13,263 bases of DNA from Actinomycetes bacterium (lineage in GTDB: Bacteria > Actinomycetota > Acidimicrobiia > Spongiisociales > UBA5794): positions 1 to 13,263 of the forward strand of contig JAJRYI010000362.1 of assembly GCA_024275815.1 (NCBI GenBank), in the 5' to 3' direction. Positions 1-5,900 of the stretch are shown piece after piece (the stretch's first letter is position 1; each line of letters opens with the position of its first letter). A program made the position numbers and the translations under genes. The notes beneath the pieces were generated by a model, which worked only from the letters and a program-made list of their open reading frames with translations, was not told the origin of the DNA and searched no databases.

Positions 1-497
1 GCGAGTTCGAGCCGTTCGCCGGTGATGGTGATGACGAGGAACGCAGCGAGAAGGGGAACGATGAGGGGAACGGCGACACCTGTGGCCCACACGATGGCTG
101 CGATGATCAACGCTTCGGCACCGATGCCCATGACGATCACGTGTGTCGCCGGGTGTGTCCGGTAGACGAAGGCGAACACGGCGACGAGGCCGATACCTCC
201 AAGGGTGAGGAGTATCCCCACGATCTCTCTCGGGGCACCAGCGATCATCGTGACGATCGCACCTGCCGATGCAAGAGGCCCCATCCATGCCCAGCCAGCA
301 CCGATCGCTACGGCCCGCACGGCACCGATGAGGGCCGCGAGCACCCCGAGAACGAGGAGCGGCGCGTGAAGCGCGAGGGGTGGGGGTGCACCGAACGGCC
401 ACCCGATGCGTACGAGACCCATCCAGACGCCGACGACGAACCCGCCGATGATCGACAATCCGATGATCGGGACGAAGATGTTGCGAGGTGTGATCAC
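1..497 (-). CDS. Multi-pass membrane protein, unknown function (3' end outside window)
   Basis: The minus strand stays open from a GTG at 497 to the window edge, about 165 codons with no stop. An in-frame TAG lies four codons before the GTG, and no other start codon lies between, so this start is well fixed. The product is strongly hydrophobic, with about five or six membrane spans: roughly residues 7-29, 42-60, 66-86, 88-108 and 114-155, the last probably two helices. The spans are linked by short polar loops. A His-containing helix (LHAPLLVLG) and a conserved-looking ITGERLEL segment near the visible end remind me of a family of uncharacterised polytopic membrane proteins, but I cannot name it. 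It is divergent from the DUF59 gene, 53 bp away. The C-terminal part is missing, so function is not assigned. Confidence 0.72.
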   Translation of the reverse strand, partial: MITPRNIFVPIIGLSIIGGFVVGVWMGLVRIGWPFGAPPPLALHAPLLVLGVLAALIGAVRAVAIGAGWAWMGPLASAGAIVTMIAGAPREIVGILLTLGGIGLVAVFAFVYRTHPATHVIVMGIGAEALIIAAIVWATGVAVPLIVPLLAAFLVITITGERLEL

Positions 498-503
498 GGT
501 CGA

Positions 504-509
504 ATCCTA
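504..509 (-). promoter_or_regulatory. Possible -10 element (TAGGAT) for the membrane protein gene
   Basis: TAGGAT on the minus strand fits the actinobacterial TANNNT -10 pattern. It ends six bases before the GTG at 497, so transcription would begin at or next to the start codon, giving a leaderless mRNA. No convincing -35 hexamer lies 16-18 bp upstream. The AGGA inside the same element could instead act as a Shine-Dalgarno, so the two readings compete. Confidence 0.33.
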
Positions 510-537
510 GGAACTACCGCGTCGACTCCCGTTGCGA

Positions 538-543
538 TACCCT
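538..543 (+). promoter_or_regulatory. Possible -10 element (TACCCT) for the DUF59 gene
   Basis: TACCCT fits TANNNT and ends seven bases before the ATG at 551, the spacing expected for a leaderless transcript. There is no good Shine-Dalgarno before this ATG, which supports the idea. No clear -35 is visible. The assignment rests on pattern and spacing only. Confidence 0.33.
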
Positions 544-550
544 GGCGGCG

Positions 551-859
551 ATGGAACAGACACCAACGACACCTGTGGATGCCAGAGAGGCGCTGCGCGA
601 CGTGATCGACCCCGAGTTAGGTCTGTCGATCGTCGATCTCGGACTCGTCTACGGCGTAGCCATCGAGAACGAGGCAGCCACCGTCGTCATGACGACCACG
701 AGTCCGATGTGTCCGCTCGGAGCGGTCCTGACACGTGGCGTCGAGGACCGCCTGATGCAACTCGACGGCGTGAACAGTGTCGACGTTCATCTCGTCAACG
801 AGCCACCGTGGACGGCGGATCGACTGAGCGACGAAGCACGAGCGATCCTCGGTATGTAG
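551..859 (+). CDS. DUF59/MIP18-family metal-sulfur cluster assembly factor
   Basis: This 102-residue protein is a complete single-domain DUF59 (MIP18, SufT/PaaD-like) protein. The hallmark segments are present in order: DPELGLSIVDLGLVY at residues 20-34, TSPMCPLG at 50-57 with the conserved Cys54, and EPPWT at 84-88. Family members help mature or deliver Fe-S clusters in the cytoplasm, often beside suf genes or as part of phenylacetyl-CoA oxygenase clusters. No suf or paa gene is in this window, so the client is unknown. It is the only plus-strand gene here, divergent from the membrane protein gene and convergent with the cupin gene 25 bp away. The ATG lacks a clear Shine-Dalgarno and may be leaderless. 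The family call is secure; the exact role is inferred. Confidence 0.93.
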   Translation: MEQTPTTPVDAREALRDVIDPELGLSIVDLGLVYGVAIENEAATVVMTTTSPMCPLGAVLTRGVEDRLMQLDGVNSVDVHLVNEPPWTADRLSDEARAILGM

Positions 860-869
860 GACGGCTTCT

Positions 870-884
870 GCGACGATCGGTCGC
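870..884. terminator. Small hairpin between convergent genes, possible bidirectional terminator
   Basis: GCGAC (870-874) and GTCGC (880-884) form a 5-bp stem with a 5-base loop. It fills most of the 25-bp gap between the DUF59 stop and the cupin stop. Its placement between convergent genes suits termination in both directions, but neither strand has a U-tract, so it would be an atypical terminator at best. Confidence 0.3.
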
Positions 885-1214
885 TCAGGAGGACCGCAGG
901 AGCGTCAGCAGGAGCCTGGACGGCTCGAGCGCGTAGACCGAGTGCGGCTCGTTCGCCACCATGTGGAGCCACGAGTCCGGACCGATCTCCCACTCGCCTT
1001 CGGTGGCAACGAACCGGAACCTGCCCGAGACGACCTGGACGATCACGGGGACCGTTGCGGTGTGCTCGGTCAGCTCCTGGCCCTCGTCGAACGCGAACCC
1101 CACGACACGGATCTGGTCGTCCGAGTAGAGCACCTTGGACAGCGTGCCTTCCTCAGGGATCTCGAGGGAAGCAGCCAGGTCGGCGAGTAGCTCGGTGGCA
1201 GGCCTGTCCGTCAT
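885..1214 (-). CDS. Small cupin-domain protein coupled to ferritin
   Basis: This is a 109-residue single-domain cupin. The two cupin motifs are recognisable: GQELTEHTATVPVIVQVVSG around residues 45-64 and GPDSWLHMVANEPHSVYAL around 78-96. His51 and His91 fall at usual metal-ligand positions, but the second His of the classical HxH is replaced, so the metal site is reduced or altered. The reading frame stays open far upstream inside the ferritin gene. The ATG at 1214 is chosen because it overlaps the ferritin stop (ATGA) and puts the start just before the folded domain. The overlap implies translational coupling to ferritin. Small cupins of this type are often sensors, isomerases or dioxygenase-like proteins; the substrate is unknown. 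A role in iron or redox handling is inferred from context only. Confidence 0.85.
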   Translation of the reverse strand: MTDRPATELLADLAASLEIPEEGTLSKVLYSDDQIRVVGFAFDEGQELTEHTATVPVIVQVVSGRFRFVATEGEWEIGPDSWLHMVANEPHSVYALEPSRLLLTLLRSS

Positions 1215-1723
1215 GCCGGTACCGGCGCCGGTGCGCCACGGGCACCCATCTCGCGATCGAGCAACAGCAGTGCCTGTGGGTTGGACTCCGCGAGCTTGAG
1301 GTCGTCGATCACCTGAGACATCGTGGCCTCTTCCTCGATCTGCTCGGTCACGAACCACTGCAGCAGCGGGATACTGGCGTAGTCGCCTTCGGCGTTTGCG
1401 AGTCCGTACATGTTCGAGATCGCAGCGGTGACGGCCTTCTCCTGGGCGAGCGCCGTCTCGAAGACATCGATCACCGAGTCGAACTCTGCCCCCGGTGCGT
1501 CGATCGAACCGATCACGATCGTGGACTCCCGATCGAGGATGAACTGGTAGAACTTGAGGGCGTGGAGCCGCTCCTCCTCGGACTGCATCTGCATCCACGA
1601 CGAGAACCCTGGGAAGCCCTCGTTGTCGAGCCACCCCGCCATCGCGAGGTATGCGTTCGACGCATCGAGTTCCATCGTGAGCTGCCGATTGAACTCGGCA
1701 GCCATGGTGTCGGAGAGTTGCAT
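1211..1723 (-). CDS. Non-heme ferritin (FtnA-type)
   Basis: This 170-residue protein is a four-helix-bundle ferritin that oxidises Fe(II) and stores it as a ferric core in a cytoplasmic 24-mer. Compared by eye with E. coli FtnA, offset by one residue, all ferroxidase positions are kept: Glu18, Tyr25, Glu51, His54, Glu95, Gln128, plus third-site candidates Glu50, Glu127 and Glu131. There is no conserved haem-ligand Met as in bacterioferritin, so FtnA-type is the better call. The tail is short and rich in Pro and Ala (GAPAPVPA). The ATG at 1723 follows a strong GAAGGA Shine-Dalgarno. Its stop overlaps the cupin start by 4 bp. It lies 103 bp downstream of lysS and has its own candidate promoter, so it probably forms a separate unit with the cupin. 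Confidence 0.95.
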   Translation of the reverse strand: MQLSDTMAAEFNRQLTMELDASNAYLAMAGWLDNEGFPGFSSWMQMQSEEERLHALKFYQFILDRESTIVIGSIDAPGAEFDSVIDVFETALAQEKAVTAAISNMYGLANAEGDYASIPLLQWFVTEQIEEEATMSQVIDDLKLAESNPQALLLLDREMGARGAPAPVPA

Positions 1724-1729
1724 TGGTCG

Positions 1730-1735
1730 TCCTTC
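1730..1735 (-). promoter_or_regulatory. Shine-Dalgarno of the ferritin gene (GAAGGA)
   Basis: GAAGGA on the minus strand sits six bases before the ATG at 1723. It is one of the better ribosome binding sites in the window and fixes the ferritin start. Confidence 0.75.
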
Positions 1736-1750
1736 GTTCGCCGTCCCCCA

Positions 1751-1756
1751 ATTCTA
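1751..1756 (-). promoter_or_regulatory. Possible -10 element (TAGAAT) of the ferritin-cupin unit
   Basis: TAGAAT on the minus strand is a close match to TATAAT and would place the transcript start near 1744, giving a leader of about 20 bases that includes the Shine-Dalgarno. The -35 region (about 1774-1780) reads GTCCAG and is a poor match, so an activator or alternative sigma factor may be needed if this is real. Confidence 0.38.
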
Positions 1757-1779
1757 CGGACCCCCCGCCCCATCTGGAC

Positions 1780-1823
1780 TTTGGCGTCCACAAGCGCAAC
1801 ATATTGCGGTTCTGGACGCCAGA
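1780..1823. repeat. Nested inverted repeat between lysS and ferritin: candidate terminator or operator
   Basis: The outer arms TGGCGTCCA (1782-1790) and TGGACGCCA (1813-1821) are perfect 9-bp reverse complements. Inside them the inner arms CGCAA (1795-1799) and TTGCG (1804-1808) flank a CATA loop. The 4-base segments between outer and inner arms add two A-T pairs, and a G-T and an A-T pair extend the base outward. The structure starts just after the lysS stop codon and lies upstream of the ferritin -10 candidate. It could end lysS transcription, although no U-tract follows on the minus strand, or it could be a dyad operator controlling ferritin. Confidence 0.6.
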
Positions 1824-1826
1824 CGC

Positions 1827-3350
1827 CTAAGTGTGGGTGGGGTCGGGGCGCATCGTGGGGAAGAGGATGACCTCGCGGATGTGGTGCTTGTCGGTGAGGA
1901 GCATGACGAGCCGGTCGACGCCGATCCCGAGGCCACCGGTCGGGGGGAGCCCGTACTCGAGGGCACGGATGTAGTCCTCGTCGATCGGATGTGCCTCGTC
2001 GTCACCGGCCGCTTTCATCGCTGCCTGGGCCTCGAACCTGGCCCGCTGGTCGAACGGGTCGTTCAGCTCGCTGAAGGCGTTGGCGTACTCGGAACCGGCG
2101 ATGATGAGTTCGAAGCGTTCGGTGACGTTGCGCTTCGAGCGGTGCTGTCTCGACAGCGGTGAGATCTCGACGGGGTGCTCGGTGACGAACGTCGGCTCCC
2201 ACAGGGTCGATTCGACGAGTTCGTCGAAGAGCGCCTCGACGATCTTGCCGGACCCCCAGTGGTCCTCCACGTGGATCCCGTGGCCCTCTGCGATCGGTCG
2301 CAACGTCTCGAGGTCGGTGTCGTAGTCGATGTCCTCACCGGAGGCTTCGCGCACGAGGTCGAGCATCGTCACTCTCCGGTACGGCCCTGCGAGGTCGAGC
2401 TCTCTCCCCTGGTACGTGATGGTCGATGATCCAGTGGCGGCCACGGCGCACGCTGCAACGACGTCTTCGACGAGCACCATGATGTCGTCGTAGTCGGCGT
2501 ACGCCTCGTACGACTCGAGCATCGTGAACTCCGGGTTGTGGGAACTGTCGATCCCCTCGTTGCGGAAGATGCGCCCGATCTCATAGACACGTTCGAGCCC
2601 GCCGACGACGAGGCGTTTGAGGTACAGCTCGGTCGCGATGCGAAGGTACATGTCGAGATCGAGGGCGTTGTGGTGCGTGGAGAACGGCCGTGCTGTGGCG
2701 CCGGTGGCCTGGGGAAGCAGGACCGGAGTCTCGACCTCGATGTAGCCCCTGTCCTCGAACTGGTGCCTGAGCTCGGAGATGATCTTGGACCGTGTGACGG
2801 CCGTCGCCCTGGACTCCTCATTGGCCATCAGGTCGAGGTACCGCTGCCTGCTGCGCGCTTCGACGTCCTTGAGGCCGTGCCACTTGTCCGGCATCGGGCG
2901 CAGGCTCTTCTGCAACAACTCGAACGAGGTGATCCGGACCGAAAGCTCACCGCGCTTGGTGGTGAGGACCGCTCCCGTCGCCCCAACCCAGTCACCGGCG
3001 TCGAGGTCACCGAACGCGGCGAACCCCTCGTCTCCGAGCGTGCGTTTGTCGACGAAGAGTTGGATCGTGCCTGTGACGTCGCTGAGGACGGCGAAGATCA
3101 GCTTCCCCATCACCCGGGTGTTCATCAACCGCCCAGCGACGGTGACGACCTCGCCGGTTTCGGTCCCGGGCTCGAGATCGTCGAACCGCTCGTGCAGCTC
3201 ACCTGCCGTGTGGGTTCTCGAGAACCGGTAGGGGAATCCGCCGCTCTCCATGTGTGTGCGGTACTTGGCGAGCCGCTCACGGGTCAACGGGTGTGCCTCG
3301 AGCGCGTCTGCGTCGTCGAGAGCGTCCTGCGGTACTGCGTCGTCTGTCAT
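1827..3350 (-). CDS. lysS: Lysyl-tRNA synthetase, class II
   Basis: LysRS charges tRNA-Lys with lysine using ATP in the cytoplasm. The 507-residue length is normal. An OB-fold anticodon-binding domain covers about residues 66-145 (EVVTVAGRLMNTRVMGK and following). The class II catalytic domain follows, with motif 1 near 199-213 (EDRGYIEVETPVL), motif 2 near 260-279 (RIFRNEG, then HNPEFTMLE) and motif 3 at 472-481 (GGLGIGVDRL). The segment FELIIAGSEYANAFSELNDP, typical of LysRS, separates it from AspRS and AsnRS. The ATG at 3350 overlaps the coaX stop by 4 bp (ATGA) and is preceded by AGGA at good spacing. It is the last gene of the pantothenate/CoA run, as in other actinobacteria. Its stop is followed within about five bases by the nested inverted repeat. 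Confidence 0.97.
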   Translation of the reverse strand: MTDDAVPQDALDDADALEAHPLTRERLAKYRTHMESGGFPYRFSRTHTAGELHERFDDLEPGTETGEVVTVAGRLMNTRVMGKLIFAVLSDVTGTIQLFVDKRTLGDEGFAAFGDLDAGDWVGATGAVLTTKRGELSVRITSFELLQKSLRPMPDKWHGLKDVEARSRQRYLDLMANEESRATAVTRSKIISELRHQFEDRGYIEVETPVLLPQATGATARPFSTHHNALDLDMYLRIATELYLKRLVVGGLERVYEIGRIFRNEGIDSSHNPEFTMLESYEAYADYDDIMVLVEDVVAACAVAATGSSTITYQGRELDLAGPYRRVTMLDLVREASGEDIDYDTDLETLRPIAEGHGIHVEDHWGSGKIVEALFDELVESTLWEPTFVTEHPVEISPLSRQHRSKRNVTERFELIIAGSEYANAFSELNDPFDQRARFEAQAAMKAAGDDEAHPIDEDYIRALEYGLPPTGGLGIGVDRLVMLLTDKHHIREVILFPTMRPDPTHT

Positions 3351-4120
3351 GCGTCGTCCTGGTTGAGGTTGTAGATGAGTCGCAGTCCCTCGAGCGTGAG
3401 ATACGGATCGATCGTATCGACACTGGAGCAGTGCGGCACGATGGTAGATGCAAGGCCACCGGTTGCCACTCTCGTCACGTCGCCACCGAGTTCGGCGGCG
3501 ATGCGCTCGACGATCCCATCGACCAACCCGGCGTGGCCGTATAAGGCACCCGACTGGATCGCCTCGACCGTTCCCTTGCCGATGACCGAGCGTGGCTCGT
3601 CGAACTCGACACGACGCAGCGCAGCCGTTCCCGAGACGAGAGCATCGGTCGAGATGACGACGCCGGGGGAGATCGCTCCGCCCAGGTAGGCGCCCTGTGA
3701 ACCGACCACGTCGAAGTTCGTCGAGGTTCCAAAGTCGACGACGACCGCTGGATGGCCGTGACGTTCCCGTGCCGCAAGAGCGTTGACGATGCGATCCGCA
3801 CCGACCTCTCTCGGATTGTCGATCTCGATCGCCATCCCCGTGCGGGTCCCCGGACCGACGATGACGACGTCACCAGAGGCGATGTGTGGCATCACCCGTC
3901 GCAGTGCGGTCGTGACTGCAGGAACGACACTCGAGATCGCCACGCCACGGATGTCACTCTGGGTGAAGCCGTCTGCACCGAGGATCCCCGACAACCGCCA
4001 CCGTACTTCGTCGACCGTGGCGTCGGGGTGCGTGGACAGGCGCCAGTGCCCGATCAGATCCTCTTCGTCGAACATACCCAGAGCGAACTGGGTGTTCCCG
4101 ACGTCGATGGTCAGCAGCAT
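3347..4120 (-). CDS. coaX: Type III pantothenate kinase
   Basis: CoaX phosphorylates pantothenate, the first step from pantothenate to CoA; the type III enzyme belongs to the ASKHA fold and needs a monovalent cation. The 257-residue protein carries the phosphate-binding DVGNT at residues 6-10, GADRIVN at 107-113 with the likely general base Asp109, DFGTSTNFD at 129-137 and GGAISPG at 147-153. Length and motif order are standard. The start overlaps the end of panC by 10 bp, and its Shine-Dalgarno (GGAGGAG) is embedded in the panC coding sequence, indicating coupled expression. The stop overlaps lysS by 4 bp. The usual actinobacterial panD between panC and coaX is absent. Confidence 0.96.
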   Translation of the reverse strand: MLLTIDVGNTQFALGMFDEEDLIGHWRLSTHPDATVDEVRWRLSGILGADGFTQSDIRGVAISSVVPAVTTALRRVMPHIASGDVVIVGPGTRTGMAIEIDNPREVGADRIVNALAARERHGHPAVVVDFGTSTNFDVVGSQGAYLGGAISPGVVISTDALVSGTAALRRVEFDEPRSVIGKGTVEAIQSGALYGHAGLVDGIVERIAAELGGDVTRVATGGLASTIVPHCSSVDTIDPYLTLEGLRLIYNLNQDDA

Positions 4121-5016
4121 GGGTCGTCTCCTCCGTACAGGATGCTCGGGCCGTCGAGTTTCACTCCCGTGTCGACGGTACCGGTGCTTGCGTCGATGAA
4201 CACGTTGTCGATGAGCCTGACCGACGACCCGACACGTGCAGCGAGCGCAAGGAACGCCGGGCCGGTGACGGTCACTATCGGCGCTGCTGTGGATGCGTCG
4301 GCGACGGTGACGTACTCGAGTTGGACCCCCGGTGACCCGATCACCACATCTCGTACCGCCGCCTCGAGTGCTGCCGATCGGCGCTCTCCCTCGCCAAAAA
4401 GGCGGGCTGCTGCGAACAGACCCTGTGAGAGCGTCAGGGCGTCGTGGCGCTCGGACGGGGTCAACCTCGTGTTCCTCGACGACAGGGCAAGCCCGTCGGA
4501 CTCACGAACGGTGGGGAGGCCGACGACGTGGACGGGCATCGACAGTTCTGCCGCCATGGTCGTCACGACGGCGAGTTGCTGTGCGTCCTTCCTCCCGAAG
4601 TACGCCACGTCGGGGCGAACACCTGAGAAGAGCTTCGTAACGACGGTTGCGACCCCGACGAAGTGGTCCCGGCGATGTTCGCCTTCCATTGCATCGGCGA
4701 CCTCGGCAACGGTCACCGTCGTTCTCTGCCGGGTCGGGTACATCTCGGTGAGGGACGGGGCGAAGACAACGTCTGCACCGTGGCAGGAGGCGAGTTCGAC
4801 GTCGCGCTCGAGGTCGTCGGGGTAGGTGTCGAGGTCGGTGGCGTCGTCGAACTGGAGGGGGTTCACGAACACGGACACGATGACCGTCTCGCATCGCTCG
4901 GCTGCTTCGTCGATGAGCGCGAGGTGACCTTCGTGGAGGTACCCCATGGTCGGTACGAGCCCGACAGAACCCTGTGCGAACTCGCGAACGTCACGGAACG
5001 TGTGGAGGACCTTCAT
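4111..5016 (-). CDS. panC: Pantothenate synthetase (pantoate--beta-alanine ligase)
   Basis: PanC joins pantoate and beta-alanine through a pantoyl-adenylate intermediate, the last step of pantothenate synthesis in the cytoplasm. The 301-residue length is typical. The nucleotidyltransferase signature PTMGYLHEGH is at residues 22-31, including the HxGH-type element. FVNPLQF is at 50-56, FGRKDAQQ at 140-147 and RESDGLALSSRN at 171-182, all standard active-site segments. The ATG at 5016 overlaps the stop of the DUF2520 gene (ATGA), with GAGG upstream at suitable spacing. The C-terminal end (GGDDPCC) overlaps coaX. Its product is the substrate of the CoaX encoded next, so the two form consecutive pathway steps. 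Confidence 0.97.
   Translation of the reverse strand: MKVLHTFRDVREFAQGSVGLVPTMGYLHEGHLALIDEAAERCETVIVSVFVNPLQFDDATDLDTYPDDLERDVELASCHGADVVFAPSLTEMYPTRQRTTVTVAEVADAMEGEHRRDHFVGVATVVTKLFSGVRPDVAYFGRKDAQQLAVVTTMAAELSMPVHVVGLPTVRESDGLALSSRNTRLTPSERHDALTLSQGLFAAARLFGEGERRSAALEAAVRDVVIGSPGVQLEYVTVADASTAAPIVTVTGPAFLALAARVGSSVRLIDNVFIDASTGTVDTGVKLDGPSILYGGDDPCC
4128..4134 (-). promoter_or_regulatory. Shine-Dalgarno of coaX inside panC (GGAGGAG)
   Basis: GGAGGAG sits seven bases before the coaX ATG at 4120. The same bases encode Gly-Gly near the C-terminus of PanC. The strong site suggests coaX can be initiated efficiently even though it overlaps panC. Confidence 0.75.
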
Positions 5017-5804
5017 CCGAGAGCCTCGGTGAACCGATCGTCGGTCCCGGCCATGCGGGCGGTCAACGCAGCGAGGCTCTCGAAGTCCCCGGATCGCTCA
5101 CCGAGAGCGTGGCGCACGGCGGCGACCTGTCGGGTGACCGTGTCGACGTCACCCCGAGCGATCGGGCCGGTGAGGGCACCACGGGGTCCGAGTTCGAACG
5201 CGTTGGCGACGGTCGCTTCGAGAAGAGGGCGTGCCGTGTCGAACGGGATGCCTGCGGCTTCGAAGAGGCCCTTTGCCAGATCGAGGACCGCGAGCGTGAA
5301 GTTCGCCGTTGCCGCTGCAGCAGCGTGGTACAAGGGCTTGGCTGCATCGTCGACGTCGAAGGTGTGGCAACCGATCGAGGTAGCCAGGTCGATGAGGCGT
5401 TGACGCAGCGGCTCGTCGGCGGTGATGCCGATCCACGCTCCCGGCAGGCGTTCTGCCCCGCTGCGAGCATCGGGAAGGGTCTGGAGCGGGTGGAACGAGC
5501 CGACCTGCACGGTGGCAGACGACAGTGCTTCGAGAGCATCGATCGACACTGCACCCGAGACGTGCACCGTGTCGATCTGTGGCCCCGTGGCAGCGAGTTT
5601 GGTGGCGACCTGTTCGATGGCGTCGTCCGACACCGCAATGATGCGCAGGTCCGGCTCCCCTTCCCCGAGGTCGATGAGGTCGGCGAGTGCCTCGACTGCG
5701 GCGGGCGAACGGCCGTCGAGTGCGACGACGGTGTGGCCGGCCGATGTGAGCGCGATGGCGAGGGCTCCAGCTGCTCTGCCGGTTCCGTAGAGGGCGATGT
5801 TCAC
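5013..5804 (-). CDS. DUF2520 / Rossmann-like NAD(P)-dependent dehydrogenase-type protein
   Basis: The protein has an N-terminal Rossmann loop (NIALYGTGRAAGALA, residues 2-16) and a C-terminal helical DUF2520 domain. Typical segments are VHVSGA, GSFHPLQT and KPLYHAAAAATANF. Members of this family (Rv3603c in M. tuberculosis) sit next to panC across actinobacteria and resemble ketopantoate reductase and pyrroline-5-carboxylate reductase folds. A ketopantoate-reductase-like (PanE-type) role is a reasonable inference but not shown by sequence. I chose GTG 5804 (263 residues) because it begins directly before the glycine loop, with GGAG four bases upstream. An ATG at 5888 in the same frame would add 28 residues rich in Pro, Arg and His with no domain character; it cannot be excluded. 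The stop overlaps panC by 4 bp. Confidence 0.88.
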   Translation of the reverse strand: MNIALYGTGRAAGALAIALTSAGHTVVALDGRSPAAVEALADLIDLGEGEPDLRIIAVSDDAIEQVATKLAATGPQIDTVHVSGAVSIDALEALSSATVQVGSFHPLQTLPDARSGAERLPGAWIGITADEPLRQRLIDLATSIGCHTFDVDDAAKPLYHAAAAATANFTLAVLDLAKGLFEAAGIPFDTARPLLEATVANAFELGPRGALTGPIARGDVDTVTRQVAAVRHALGERSGDFESLAALTARMAGTDDRFTEALG

Positions 5805-5810
5805 AAGGCT

Positions 5811-5825
5811 CCGATCCTTGATCGG
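5811..5825. other. Short dyad in the folK-DUF2520 gap
   Basis: CCGAT (5811-5815) and ATCGG (5821-5825) form a 5-bp stem with a 5-base loop immediately upstream of the GTG at 5804. Its downstream arm on the transcript shares two bases with the GGAG ribosome binding site at 5809-5812, so pairing could hinder initiation. The 96-bp gap (5805-5900) shows nothing else that I can support, apart from the possible 28-codon extension of the DUF2520 gene. Confidence 0.25.
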
Positions 5826-5900
5826 GTATCGGTCCAGATGCAAGGCTAGAGCGGAACCAGGGCGTACGGGAGGGTGGACACCCCACATCGGGGGGAACCC

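Noticed and set aside
141..605. Plus-strand open frames over the left end, up to 154 residues.
   Set aside because: They are Arg/Asp/His-rich antisense readings of a hydrophobic minus-strand gene and show no recognisable domain.
1215..1802. The cupin frame stays open upstream through the ferritin gene, giving a possible 305-residue protein.
   Set aside because: The upstream part has low-complexity Arg/Gly composition typical of an out-of-frame reading of a GC-rich gene; the cupin starts at the ATGA overlap.
2538..3374. Long plus-strand open frame (278 residues) opposite lysS.
   Set aside because: It is fully antisense to a well-conserved lysS and arises from GC-rich codon structure; no ribosome site or domain seen.
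3700..3740. CoaX motif DFGTSTNFD differs from the DFGTATTFD of many type III kinases.
   Set aside because: The Ser/Asn variant is, as far as I recall, ordinary in actinobacterial CoaX and keeps the key Asp and Gly; not a sign of altered activity.
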